A stretch of DNA of 64,000 nucleotides from JAVVPO01 sp036655715. Lineage in GTDB: Bacteria > Bacillota > Clostridia > Lachnospirales > Cellulosilyticaceae. Location of the stretch: the NCBI GenBank assembly GCA_036655715.1, contig JAVVPO010000005.1, positions 1 to 64,000 of the forward strand, written 5' to 3'. Shown here piece by piece: positions 47,060 to 55,794 of the stretch; positions within the stretch are counted from its first letter, which is position 1, and every line of letters starts with the position of its first letter. Under the pieces are notes generated by a model. The model did no database searches. It had not been told where the DNA came from and worked only from the letters and a program-made list of their open reading frames with translations. A program made the translations under genes and the position numbers.

Positions 47060-47788
47060 TTATACAACCAAAAACATCCCTATCAATATCCCTACAATCG
47101 TCGCTACTGTTGTCATTCTTCCATTCCATACTTTTCTAGACTCAGGAAGTAGTTCTTCACAGACTATATAAAGAATAATTCCCGCTGCAATACCTAATGC
47201 AACAGCAATAAATGATTCTGCTATTTGGCTAAGCACATAACCAATTATCGCTCCTATTCCCATAATACTTCCTAATAGGATAGGTATGATAAACAGTATT
47301 TTCTTTTTTGTTTCACTGGCTTTAAGTGGAATGGCTATTGCAATAGCCTCTGGAATACTATGTAAACAAATAACTAATGCAAATTTAGATAGTGCCTCTG
47401 GCGCACTTATGGCTAACGTCCCTAAAGCAAAACCTTCTGGTATATTATGAATAGCTATTCCAAGTAGTAAAATAAAGGCTGTCCCTGCCATCTTACTATT
47501 AAATAGGCTTAATCTCTGATGCATGAGTTCTGTAAAATCCCCTAGTAACAATCCTAAACATATCCCTATCCCTGCCCCCAGTACCACAAGTAAATTAGCA
47601 TTTGCTTGTAAGGCTTCTGGTAATATATCAAAACATATAATAGCAATCATAATCCCAGATGTGGCGCCAAACAGCATCCCTATAATCCTTTTATTTTTAA
47701 TATTAAATAGATAGAGTAGTAAAATGCCTATAGCTACACCTAAGCCCTCTGCTACAAGTGCTATAAAGCCTACTTTCAATGCTTCCAT
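47060..47788 (-). CDS. ZIP-family metal transporter
   Basis: A 242-residue membrane protein with eight predicted helices. The metal-path motifs are in helix 4 (HNIPEG) and helix 5 (HSIPEAIAIAIP), with a later acidic CEELLPE. It is likely to carry zinc or another divalent metal into the cytosol. The ATG at 47788 is preferred over the one two codons upstream, because GGGGGG sits six bases before it and touches the other. It lies 107 bp upstream of the Cys-rich cluster, which may be a functional link. Confidence 0.9.
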   Translation of the reverse strand: MEALKVGFIALVAEGLGVAIGILLLYLFNIKNKRIIGMLFGATSGIMIAIICFDILPEALQANANLLVVLGAGIGICLGLLLGDFTELMHQRLSLFNSKMAGTAFILLLGIAIHNIPEGFALGTLAISAPEALSKFALVICLHSIPEAIAIAIPLKASETKKKILFIIPILLGSIMGIGAIIGYVLSQIAESFIAVALGIAAGIILYIVCEELLPESRKVWNGRMTTVATIVGILIGMFLVV

Positions 47789-47877
47789 TTTCATCCCCCC
47801 TTGTATAAATTGTATGGGGCTCGTACATATTTAGAACTAAAAGTTTATTATCTCACGCTATACTAATCATCAAAAAA

Positions 47878-47910
47878 GGGACAGTACACTTCTAAAAAAT
47901 GTACTATCCC
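47878..47910 (-). terminator. Terminator after the nucleoside operon
   Basis: An 11-bp stem with one mismatch (GGGACAGTACA with TGTACTATCCC), followed on the minus strand by CTTTTTTGATG. It ends the LacI-to-ADP-ribosylglycohydrolase transcript. Confidence 0.85.
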
Positions 47911-47964
47911 GCTATCCATATCTATTTTGCTAAAATAATTAAATACTTATAAATCTATATCCTT

Positions 47965-49350
47965 TTAACCTCTTACGATTCTTGCACCTTTAACAGTCAT
48001 ATCTACGATTTCCTTAATACCAATTGTCTCAAGCCCTCTTACATATGTCTTCAGTTCTGTCCCAATAGGATTTATCCATGCCTCCGATACTACTGTACTC
48101 TTCATAGCACCTAAAATAGCTCCAAGTTGCGCTGTGTTACAATCTACATCTAATCCTGCTACCGCACCGATTTCCATAGTAAGGTCAAAATCTCCCTTAC
48201 CAAACCAAAGTGCTACCACTTGAATGGCTGCATTTGGGTAAGCATGTACTAAGTTGTACTCTTTGAATGCCTCTTCACACCAAATAAGTGCTTCTTCATA
48301 GCACTCTACACTCTTACAATAATCTAATGTACGTTTGACAACAGTATAGTACTCACTTGTTTTTGGTAACATCATGATAGTACTTTCTACTAACTCTCTT
48401 GTATCCTCTATTATAAATCCTAAAGAAGTTAATACTGCATTAAATACTTCTCCGATAATGCCATTGTTATGGTGTGAAATCTCTCCATCAATCCAAGCAA
48501 GCTGAGCTGCTACCTTGGCATTACCTGGAGCTAAATAACCACAGATAGCGCCTCTCATTTGAGCGCCAATCCACTCTCTATAAGGATTGTTAAGGTATCC
48601 ACTTTGTGGTGGCATAATCCCAAGCCTTAAGTTCTTAAGGGCGATATCTTCTGCTGACCAACCAAATGGTATACGACTTACCCACTCACTAGCTATCTCA
48701 AAAGAAGTTGGTACTGCACCTTTGTCTACTAAGGCGATAAGTAGTGCTAGTTCATAAGTAATATCATCATTATATAAACTTGGTGCTTTAAGATAAGTTC
48801 TTACCTTGCCAAAAGCTTCTAAAATTTGTTCTCTTGAATAGCCTTCTATAGCTGTACCAAATGCACCTGCTGCAATTTGAGCTATCCAGCTCTTGTATAT
48901 TCTCTCTTTAAATTCTTCTGATTCAATATCTACGGCTACGGACTCTGGAAATTCACATTTTGCTGCAAATTCTTCAAATGTATTGTAGATATCATATTGC
49001 CAATAACTACTTGCTTCATTCTTTGGTGCCTGATTAAGTGATGTAAATAATTCATGTGTGACTCTATGAAGTTTTATCATATTATTTGTTTCTAAAGCCT
49101 CGTATCCCTTTGGCAATAAACCTTCTGCCACACTTACGTCCATTCCTAAATTCTCTACAGAACCTACAGCTCCTGCTATTAATGAAGCTGGTGCACCTGA
49201 ACCAGGTGCTTTACTCATCCAGATTGTACGAAGTGTACTATTTTCTGTTGATTGTAAATCTGACATTGTCCAATCATTTTCTGATTCTATAACAATATGC
49301 GCTGTTGCCTCATCTACTATTTTCTTTGCTACTTCCCAAGCTTTCATCAT
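47965..49350 (-). CDS. ADP-ribosylglycohydrolase-family protein
   Basis: A 461-residue, mostly helical protein. Likely metal motifs are NDDITYELALLIALVDKG in the middle, and GLDVDCNTAQLGAILGAM near the end. The latter corresponds to the family's GxDTD signature but with Val for Thr. In nucleoside operons such proteins are thought to cleave N-glycosidic bonds in nucleosides or related compounds; that is inference here. The start MMKAW is preceded by GAGGAAG, 15 bases after a TAG that ends the upstream broken gene. Last gene of the operon. Confidence 0.78.
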   Translation of the reverse strand: MMKAWEVAKKIVDEATAHIVIESENDWTMSDLQSTENSTLRTIWMSKAPGSGAPASLIAGAVGSVENLGMDVSVAEGLLPKGYEALETNNMIKLHRVTHELFTSLNQAPKNEASSYWQYDIYNTFEEFAAKCEFPESVAVDIESEEFKERIYKSWIAQIAAGAFGTAIEGYSREQILEAFGKVRTYLKAPSLYNDDITYELALLIALVDKGAVPTSFEIASEWVSRIPFGWSAEDIALKNLRLGIMPPQSGYLNNPYREWIGAQMRGAICGYLAPGNAKVAAQLAWIDGEISHHNNGIIGEVFNAVLTSLGFIIEDTRELVESTIMMLPKTSEYYTVVKRTLDYCKSVECYEEALIWCEEAFKEYNLVHAYPNAAIQVVALWFGKGDFDLTMEIGAVAGLDVDCNTAQLGAILGAMKSTVVSEAWINPIGTELKTYVRGLETIGIKEIVDMTVKGARIVRG

Positions 49351-49405
49351 TTTCTTCCTCGCTAGTTTAATTTTTCTATAGATTTCAATACTAATTCACT
49401 TACAT

Positions 49406-49460
49406 TTGCTGCTTGTGTGCCAAAGCCATAAAAATAGCTACTGCATCATCATGCCCTGGA
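49406..49460. repeat. Left copy of 55-bp contig-end duplicate (gap 2)
   Basis: Identical to 49561-49615 across the N run; lies in the nucleoside hydrolase fragment. Confidence 0.95.
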
Positions 49461-49560
49461 NNNNNNNNNNNNNNNNNNNNNNNNNNNNNNNNNNNNNNNN
49501 NNNNNNNNNNNNNNNNNNNNNNNNNNNNNNNNNNNNNNNNNNNNNNNNNNNNNNNNNNNN
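49461..49560. other. Assembly gap of exactly 100 N
   Basis: Placeholder gap between two contigs with 55-bp end identity. Unlike gap 1, merging the ends does not restore a reading frame. Confidence 0.95.
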
Positions 49561-49615
49561 TTGCTGCTTGTGTGCCAAAGCCATAAAAATAGCTACTGCA
49601 TCATCATGCCCTGGA
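49561..49615. repeat. Right copy of 55-bp contig-end duplicate (gap 2)
   Basis: Same 55 bases as 49406-49460. Confidence 0.95.
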
Positions 49616-49640
49616 TCACAATCTATTATGATATCTCTCA

Positions 49641-50579
49641 TTATTTCGAAGCTCCCTTTAAGAATTTTTTCTTTTTCTTTCTATCTTCAGCTATGGCATA
49701 GCCAATCAGACCGAGAATAGTTGCTACATACGGTAAAATTCTTAATAACTCTGAAGGTATACCTAATACCCCTAGAGAATTAGATGTCGCATCCGCCGCT
49801 CCAAATAATAGTGATGTAACCGCTGTTCCAATAGTAGAACTTTTACCCATTGCTTCTGCAGCTATGGCAATCCATCCTCTTCCAGCTACCATATCTCTTG
49901 CAAACCAAGATACATATCCCATAGACATAAATGCCCCGCCTAGACCAGCTAATGCACCACTAAGTACAAGTGCTGTTGCCTTTGTCTTAATGACATTAAT
50001 TCCTACTGAATCTGCCGCATTGGGATTTTCTCCTACAGCTTTGAGCCTATACCCAAAGGCTGTTTTCTTAAACATAATAAAAATGACAACAACAGCTACC
50101 ATAGCTACATAAGTTAAGATATTATGTCCTGATATAATCTGTCCAAGTATAGGTATATCTTTAATAATAGGTATATTAATCTGTGGTAATGTCTTACTTG
50201 CCAGTGAAGCTGATGTCCCTTTATCTCCTGTAAATAAGTAAAGGAAGAATACAGTTCCACCACTTGCAAACATGTTAAGAGCAATTCCGCCTAATATAAC
50301 ATTCGTTTTATAATATAGTGTAAAGAATGCTAGTATCCCTGCAAATATCATCCCTGCTAATACTGCTGCTATCAGACCAACCCACGCATTACCTACGAAA
50401 GCACTTACAATAACCCCTACAAAAGCTGCTATAAGCATAATCCCTTCTAAGGCAATATTGGCTATACCTGCAGTATTTGCAATAACCGCACCTAACGCTG
50501 CAAATAAAATAGGTGTTGTCACTCTAATCACTGAATAACCAAATTCAGGTGTTAATAAAATGTCTAAAATTGCATCCAT
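49641..50579 (-). CDS. Nucleoside ABC transporter permease 2
   Basis: A 312-residue permease of the BPD_transp_2 family, similar in type to YufQ/NupQ. About eight helices; the family segment PNAADSVGINVIKTKATALVLSGALAGLGGA (in part) and FARDMVAGRGWIAIAAEAMG are visible. It forms the channel with the 346-residue permease directly upstream (one base between genes). Its TAA overlaps the next ATG. Confidence 0.93.
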   Translation of the reverse strand: MDAILDILLTPEFGYSVIRVTTPILFAALGAVIANTAGIANIALEGIMLIAAFVGVIVSAFVGNAWVGLIAAVLAGMIFAGILAFFTLYYKTNVILGGIALNMFASGGTVFFLYLFTGDKGTSASLASKTLPQINIPIIKDIPILGQIISGHNILTYVAMVAVVVIFIMFKKTAFGYRLKAVGENPNAADSVGINVIKTKATALVLSGALAGLGGAFMSMGYVSWFARDMVAGRGWIAIAAEAMGKSSTIGTAVTSLLFGAADATSNSLGVLGIPSELLRILPYVATILGLIGYAIAEDRKKKKKFLKGASK

Positions 50580-50580
50580 C

Positions 50581-51621
50581 CTATTTTACCTCCTTTAAAA
50601 CCATTTTTTGCTTATAACTGTGTAAGAATCTCTCTGCTGAAATCAGTAAGATAATAACACCTTGTAAAATAGATACCATCTCTGCTGGCACATCTGAAAG
50701 TCTGGCTACTAAATCTGCTCCTACACGAATGTAAGCTAAAAATAGTGCCGCACCAATCACTCCAATAGGATTATTTCTTGCAAGCATGGCTACTAGTGCT
50801 CCATCAAATCCATAACCTGGTAAGGCTGTCCACTGGAATCTCTTATGCATACCCATTATCTCAACTGCACCGCCCATACCACCAATGAATCCTGATATTA
50901 AGTGAGCTAGTATGATAACTTTGAAGGTATTAATTCCGGAATACTTAGCAAACTCCTTATTAAGTCCTGTCATCCTAATTTCATAACCCCATTTAGATTT
51001 ATATAAAATAAGGTAAACGACAACCACTGTAACAAGTGCTAATATTAATCCAAAATGTATTCTTGTTCCTTGTACTATATTTGGAAGTAATGCTGTCTCT
51101 TGGAATTTATAAGAGATAACAGACATCGCTTCTACATCTCTTAGTTTATAATTTAGGAAGTATAGACCAAGTCCTAAAACAATATTGTTAAGCATAAGGG
51201 AAGTTACAAGCTCACTTGCATTCCACTTTGCTTTAAGGAATCCTGGTATCGAAGCTACAATCGCTCCTACTAAAGCCCCTGTTCCAATAACGGCAACCTG
51301 ATGAAATACTGTAGGCATCGGAATAAAAATAGCAACTGCTGAAGCTACTACTCCACTGATAAAGAATACACCTTCTGTCCCCATGTTAAATAATGAGGCC
51401 TGGAATACTACTGACATAGCAAGTCCTGAGAAGATAAGTGGTATCGCTGTTTCTATAATATTTCCTATATATCTTTTGCTTGAAAGTGGACCTGCTATAA
51501 AGGTCACTATAGCTTCCATTGGCTGATCACTAACCAGTAAAATGATTCCAAAAGCTAATACAATAGCAATAAATACGGATACTAGAGTACGTATGAGTTC
51601 AAATTTTCTTTCTCTATTCAT
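50581..51621 (-). CDS. Nucleoside ABC transporter permease 1
   Basis: A 346-residue permease of the same family as YufP/NupP. It has an N-terminal helix (about 12-30), the MGTEGVFFISGVVAS block, GLNKEFAKYSGINTFKVI and LPGYGFDGALVAMLARNNPIG segments. Its start overlaps the end of the ATPase gene by 8 bp. Confidence 0.93.
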   Translation of the reverse strand: MNRERKFELIRTLVSVFIAIVLAFGIILLVSDQPMEAIVTFIAGPLSSKRYIGNIIETAIPLIFSGLAMSVVFQASLFNMGTEGVFFISGVVASAVAIFIPMPTVFHQVAVIGTGALVGAIVASIPGFLKAKWNASELVTSLMLNNIVLGLGLYFLNYKLRDVEAMSVISYKFQETALLPNIVQGTRIHFGLILALVTVVVVYLILYKSKWGYEIRMTGLNKEFAKYSGINTFKVIILAHLISGFIGGMGGAVEIMGMHKRFQWTALPGYGFDGALVAMLARNNPIGVIGAALFLAYIRVGADLVARLSDVPAEMVSILQGVIILLISAERFLHSYKQKMVLKEVK

Positions 51622-53167
51622 TTAAAGCCCTCTCTATCTGTTCTTTAGTATGCTTATTAACGCCTAACATACAAAGCCCAAGTTCATTTTCTGTTACTGT
51701 TTTTGCATCTTCAAAATAGGCTACAATTTCTCCATCGTAGATAACAATCAGAGAATCCACTAATTCCAGTACCTCATTTAGGTCAGCAGATACTAATAGG
51801 ACTGCGCAGCCCTTGTCTCTAAGTTCAATAAGTTTCTGATGGATAATCTGTGCTGCACCTATATCTACACCACGTGTTGGTTGCTCTGCAATAATCATCT
51901 CTGGATTTGTATCACACTCTCTAGCCACAACAACCTTTTGCATGTTACCACCTGATAACATGGATATCTTTTGTGTATGTCCATAGCATTTCACTTTATA
52001 AGCCTCTATAGCCTCTTCTGATAGCTCATTTGCCACCTTATCTTTGAATAATAATCCTTTATAGAATTTCTTATGTGCATAGGTATTAGAAATATAATTA
52101 TCTTTGATTGTTCCATCTTTTGCTGTTCCTTGACGCAATCTATCTTCTGGAATATAACCAAATCCAGTCTCTCTTAATTTCTTAATCGTCATCCTTGAGA
52201 TATCTTGTCCATTAATCTCTATCTGTCCAGATTCTACATTTCTTTGACGTGTAAGTAGTTCTATTAGTTCAGTTTGTCCATTACCTTCTACACCAGCAAT
52301 ACCAAGTATGCTACCACCTCTGACACTAAAGTTAATGTCCTTAATAGCTGGCACAGTGCTTTCACCGTAGTAAGTCAGCCCTTTTACTTTGAGTTTAGCT
52401 TCTTGTAGGTTAGCCAGCTTTTTATCATATTTCATAACAATGTCTCGTCCAACAATTTTGTTAGAGATTTCTTGTTCATTGATAGTAGATGTTTCAAATA
52501 CACCTTCCCATTTTCCTGCACGCATAACCGTAATACGATCGGATATAGCTTTAACTTCTCTGATTTTATGAGAGATGAATACTATTGTATATCCTTGTTT
52601 TTTTAGTTCTACTAACTCTTCAAAGAGTAGTTCTGTTTCCTGCGGAGTCAGGACAGCTGTAGGCTCATCTAATATAAGTATTCTAGCACCTCTTGCTAGT
52701 GCCTTTAATATCTCTATTTTTTGTTTCATTCCTACAGATATATCTCTTACTTTCGCCGATGCATCTACTTTAAGGTTATATTTTTCTGCGAGTTTCCTCG
52801 TATACTCTATAGCTGCTTTTTCATCTATAAAAATTCCTTTTTTAGGTTCTATCCCTAACATAATATTTTGAGCCACAGTAAAGGAGTCTACTAACATAAA
52901 ATGCTGATGTACCATACCAATCCCATGTGCAATAGCATCTTTTGAGGAAGTAAAATTCATTTCCTTCCCCTTTAGTAGGAGTTTACCTTCTGTAGGCTTT
53001 TCCATGCCAAACATAATTTTCATTAATGTTGATTTGCCAGCCCCATTCTCTCCTACTAAGGCATGAATTTCTCCTTCTTTCAGAAAGAAGTTGATATCTT
53101 TATTAGCAACAATTCCATTACCATAAACTTTTGTAATCTTCTCCATCTGTAATATATACTCAGACAT
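51614..53167 (-). CDS. Nucleoside ABC transporter ATPase (tandem domains)
   Basis: A 517-residue protein with two ABC ATPase domains, the layout of sugar/nucleoside importers (RbsA, YufO/NupA type). Domain 1: Walker A GENGAGKST (38-46), signature ISVGMKQKIEIL, Walker B ILILDEPTAVLTPQE. Domain 2: GVEGNGQTE in place of a canonical Walker A (normal for this class), LSGGNMQKVVVARE, and MIIAEQPTRGVDIG. It energises uptake of nucleosides delivered by the BmpA-type lipoprotein. Lies behind a hairpin that follows that gene. Confidence 0.94.
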   Translation of the reverse strand: MSEYILQMEKITKVYGNGIVANKDINFFLKEGEIHALVGENGAGKSTLMKIMFGMEKPTEGKLLLKGKEMNFTSSKDAIAHGIGMVHQHFMLVDSFTVAQNIMLGIEPKKGIFIDEKAAIEYTRKLAEKYNLKVDASAKVRDISVGMKQKIEILKALARGARILILDEPTAVLTPQETELLFEELVELKKQGYTIVFISHKIREVKAISDRITVMRAGKWEGVFETSTINEQEISNKIVGRDIVMKYDKKLANLQEAKLKVKGLTYYGESTVPAIKDINFSVRGGSILGIAGVEGNGQTELIELLTRQRNVESGQIEINGQDISRMTIKKLRETGFGYIPEDRLRQGTAKDGTIKDNYISNTYAHKKFYKGLLFKDKVANELSEEAIEAYKVKCYGHTQKISMLSGGNMQKVVVARECDTNPEMIIAEQPTRGVDIGAAQIIHQKLIELRDKGCAVLLVSADLNEVLELVDSLIVIYDGEIVAYFEDAKTVTENELGLCMLGVNKHTKEQIERALNE

Positions 53168-53212
53168 AATATCTCCTTTGCTCTATCCTAGTTAGCTGTT
53201 TTTTATACAAAA

Positions 53213-53240
53213 AAAGGTCTACAAAAAACTATAGACCTTT
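53213..53240 (-). terminator. Intra-operon terminator between bmpA and the ATPase gene
   Basis: A 9-bp stem (AAAGGTCTA with TAGACCTTT) and a 10-nt loop, followed on the minus strand by TTTTTTTGTATAAA. Partial readthrough would keep the binding protein more abundant than the transporter core. Confidence 0.8.
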
Positions 53241-53256
53241 ATGAGTGCATTTGCCC

Positions 53257-54378
53257 TTATGGACGTACAGATGCTCTTATTTTTTCAATTTCTTCTGTTG
53301 CAAGACCAAACGCTGTTCCTACTTCTAGTTCGCCATTTGAAAGTTTTGTTTCAACTTCTTCTACAGCTTTTCTATCATCTTCATGTACTACTTTTTCGTA
53401 GATATCATTTTTAGCAAGGCCTACACCATTTTCTTTTACACCTAGTACTTCATGTGTACCATATGGAAGTGTTCCTTCAATGTGCATCCCAATCGCTCTT
53501 ACTATAGCTTCATCAATCTTCTTAACTGCTGAAGTCATTACTTTCTCAGCTTTTGCTGGATCACTTTCCTTAAAGGCTAATGCTTGGTCAGAGTCAACTC
53601 CGATGACATATTTACCCGTTTCTTTTGCTGCATCAATAACACCAAGACCTGTTTGTCCTGCTACTTGGAAAATAGTGCTTACGCCTTGGTTATACATAGC
53701 GATTGCTGCTTCTTTTCCTTTTGTTGCATCAACAAAGCTTCCCACATACGATACTGCTACTTTGATATCTGGTTTTACATTTTGAGCACCTTCTATATAA
53801 CCTACTAAGAAGTCATTGATACCTGGATCATCTACCCCACCGATGAATCCAATTGTTGTTTCACCATTTCTTTCAGCTTGTAAACCAGCAAGCGTTCCTG
53901 CCATAAATGAAAGTTCATTTGTTTTATAGAACATAGAATATACATTCTCTGGTGCTTCTTCTATTGATGTATCAAAGTTGATATATTTTTTCTCTGGGTA
54001 AAGAGGTGCTGTTTCTTCTAATAGCTCTGAAATTTGATATGAACCTGTTACGATAACATCCCACTCTTGTTCTGAGAAATCTAGTAATGTTGGTTCCCAT
54101 TTTGTTGGATCAACACCCATTTCTACAACCTTTACTTCTGCTCCATACTGCTCTTCTACCATCTTCATTCCATTATTTGCTGAATCGTAGAATGATTTAT
54201 CACCTAAATTCCCTGGAACTAAAAGAGCTACTTTAAGGGCATCTTCAGATGCTGTATTTTCTTGTGCTTGTCCTGTTGATGATGGCGCCTCACTTGTAGT
54301 GCCTGAACTACATCCAACTAATGTTATACTTGCCATTGCTAATGCTAAAAATGCTTTTACTAAACGTTTCATTTTCAT
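53257..54378 (-). CDS. bmpA: BMP-family nucleoside-binding lipoprotein
   Basis: A 373-residue periplasmic-binding-type lipoprotein of the basic membrane protein (BmpA/PnrA/NupN) family. Signal peptide with lipobox LVGC, Cys23 lipidated; Ser/Thr/Glu linker to about 45. Family blocks: VPGNLGDKSFYDSANNGM, KKYINFDT, FIGGVDDPGINDFLVGYIEGA, IFQVAGQTGLGVIDAA and YVIGVDSDQ. Known members bind purine nucleosides. It lies 18 bp after the LacI-type gene and is followed by a terminator before the ATPase. Confidence 0.95.
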   Translation of the reverse strand: MKMKRLVKAFLALAMASITLVGCSSGTTSEAPSSTGQAQENTASEDALKVALLVPGNLGDKSFYDSANNGMKMVEEQYGAEVKVVEMGVDPTKWEPTLLDFSEQEWDVIVTGSYQISELLEETAPLYPEKKYINFDTSIEEAPENVYSMFYKTNELSFMAGTLAGLQAERNGETTIGFIGGVDDPGINDFLVGYIEGAQNVKPDIKVAVSYVGSFVDATKGKEAAIAMYNQGVSTIFQVAGQTGLGVIDAAKETGKYVIGVDSDQALAFKESDPAKAEKVMTSAVKKIDEAIVRAIGMHIEGTLPYGTHEVLGVKENGVGLAKNDIYEKVVHEDDRKAVEEVETKLSNGELEVGTAFGLATEEIEKIRASVRP

Positions 54379-54396
54379 CTCTCCTTCAAGTCTTAC

Positions 54397-55401
54397 TTAG
54401 TTTATTTTTTTTACACTCTCTCTTATTACAATCTCACTAGATAGCTTGATATGCTTATGATCTAGCACATTCTGATCCATCCATTCAATTAGTAACTGAG
54501 CAGCCATCTCTCCCATAGGGTAAGCCGGCTGTTTCATCGTAGTAAGTGGCGGTACCATAAGCTCTGCACTATAAATATCATCAAATCCTACTACTGAGAT
54601 ATCCTCTGGAATATTCTTCCCTAGTTTTCTGAATACCTTATAGACACCTTGTGCCATCATATCATTAAAGCAAAAGATAGCTGTTGCATCTGTTTGCTGA
54701 ATAATTAATTCACCTTGCTCTTCTCCGCTTGATAACTCAAAGTTTCCTTCAAACATCAAAGACTCATCATATTTCACTTTAGCTTCTTCTAAAGCTTTTT
54801 TATATCCTTTGACACGTTCTTCATTGATGTGAAAATGACTAGGTCCTGTAATACAAGCAATTCTCCGGTGACCTTTAGCTAATAAATGAGCAGTCATCTC
54901 ATACGCCGCTATACTATTTTCTGTTGTAATCTGACAATACCCACGTGATTCAGTATATCTATCTATAATAACAACTTTAGTATTTTTCAAAGCTTTATCT
55001 AGTTCAGTTGATATCTCTTCTAGATATCCTGTAATGATAAGACCATCTACATTCTTACTCGTCATTACTTTTATGTAATTCAAATATTTATCAACTTGGT
55101 TATCTGTGTTACAAAAAAACACACTATAACCTTTTTGCATAGCATAGTCTTCTATTCCTCTAGCTAAATTCTGAAAGAATGGATTCAGTATGTCGGGAAT
55201 AAGTAATCCTATACACTGGGTTTTGTTCGTGACCATACTTTTTGCTATGAGATTAGGTGTATAGTTATACTTCTCTATTAGTTCTAAAATCTCTTGTCTT
55301 TTAACTTTTCCTACCCCTTGGGGATTATTGTTGACAACTCTTGATACTGTCGCTACAGACACACCTGCCATCTGGGCAATTTCTTTAATCGTTATTTTCA
55401 C
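54397..55401 (-). CDS. LacI-family regulator of the nucleoside/ribose genes
   Basis: A 334-residue repressor. The N-terminal helix-turn-helix is TIKEIAQMAGVSVATVSRVVN, followed by the hinge NYTPNLIAKSMVTNKT and a ribose-binding-type effector domain from about 60 (IGLLIPDILNPFF). It resembles RbsR/PurR-type regulators; the effector (ribose or a nucleoside) is inference. GTG start with GAGG upstream. It is the first gene of the operon and a perfect 25-bp dyad just past its own -10 predicts autorepression. Ribokinase lies divergently with a second operator. Confidence 0.9.
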   Translation of the reverse strand: MKITIKEIAQMAGVSVATVSRVVNNNPQGVGKVKRQEILELIEKYNYTPNLIAKSMVTNKTQCIGLLIPDILNPFFQNLARGIEDYAMQKGYSVFFCNTDNQVDKYLNYIKVMTSKNVDGLIITGYLEEISTELDKALKNTKVVIIDRYTESRGYCQITTENSIAAYEMTAHLLAKGHRRIACITGPSHFHINEERVKGYKKALEEAKVKYDESLMFEGNFELSSGEEQGELIIQQTDATAIFCFNDMMAQGVYKVFRKLGKNIPEDISVVGFDDIYSAELMVPPLTTMKQPAYPMGEMAAQLLIEWMDQNVLDHKHIKLSSEIVIRESVKKIN

Positions 55402-55428
55402 AGTTTTTCGTCCTCACTTACTCCCTAG

Positions 55429-55453
55429 GTAAACGTTATAGTATAACGTTTAC
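55429..55453. promoter_or_regulatory. LacI-type operator O1
   Basis: A perfect 25-bp dyad, 12+1+12, with half-site GTAAACGTTATA. Its AACGTT core is typical of LacI-family operators. It begins 4 bp past the -10 of the regulator gene promoter. Confidence 0.8.
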
Positions 55454-55456
55454 TCT

Positions 55457-55485
55457 ATGTTATCATACCCATTAATGCCTGTCAA
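55457..55485 (-). promoter_or_regulatory. Promoter of the LacI-nucleoside operon
   Basis: Perfect TTGACA (55480-55485), 17-bp spacer, TAACAT (55457-55462) on the minus strand; O1 covers the start of transcription. Confidence 0.75.
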
Positions 55486-55669
55486 CACACTTCCGAACTA
55501 TCTTCTTTCTTATTATTTTTTCATACAGTTTAGCCGTACATTTATTCACTAGTTTGTTATTTTTTTGTCTTTATATCTCTACTTTTGTTGTATTTTTTTC
55601 TCATCTAGTATACTTTACCGAACTTTATCCCCCAGCCTTTACTACTTCCCATTGCCCTTTCTAAAGGAT

Positions 55670-55698
55670 TTGACATTTTCCATATAATTGTTTATGAT
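55670..55698 (+). promoter_or_regulatory. Promoter of ribokinase
   Basis: Perfect TTGACA (55670-55675), 17-bp spacer, TATGAT (55693-55698) on the plus strand, about 90 bases before the ATG. Confidence 0.75.
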
Positions 55699-55716
55699 AA
55701 GTGCTATATTAATAAA

Positions 55717-55729
55717 GTAAACGTTTTAT
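55717..55729. promoter_or_regulatory. LacI-type operator O2
   Basis: GTAAACGTTTTAT repeats the GTAAACGTT half-site of O1 and contains the palindrome TAAACGTTTA save one base. It lies about 20 bp past the ribokinase -10, a position that would block elongation. Confidence 0.65.
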
Positions 55730-55794
55730 CTTATCATTTTATTTCACTTTACATATATTCTATAATAACACTATTGAAAGGATTAATTATTCAT

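Larger units (their letters stand above)
49362..49641 (-). pseudogene. Nucleoside hydrolase, fragment at an assembly gap
   Basis: The N-terminus (27 codons from ATG at 49641) is MRDIIIDCDPGHDDAVAIFM, the Asp-rich calcium-binding motif of inosine-uridine nucleoside hydrolases. It then meets the 100-N gap. If the flanking 55-bp duplicate is collapsed, the frame stops after one more codon. The other frame of the left contig reads a plausible gene end, AANVSELVLKSIEKLN then TAG at 49362, just before the next ribosome site. About 270 internal codons are missing, either by a real deletion or a wrong join. The ATG overlaps the permease stop (TAATG), as in intact operons. Confidence 0.8.
55402..55794. 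other. Divergent regulatory region between LacI-type regulator and ribokinase
   Basis: 393 bp. It holds a promoter and operator for each direction (listed separately). The middle (about 55490-55665) is T-rich on the plus strand and shows no further structure I can support. Confidence 0.75.
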
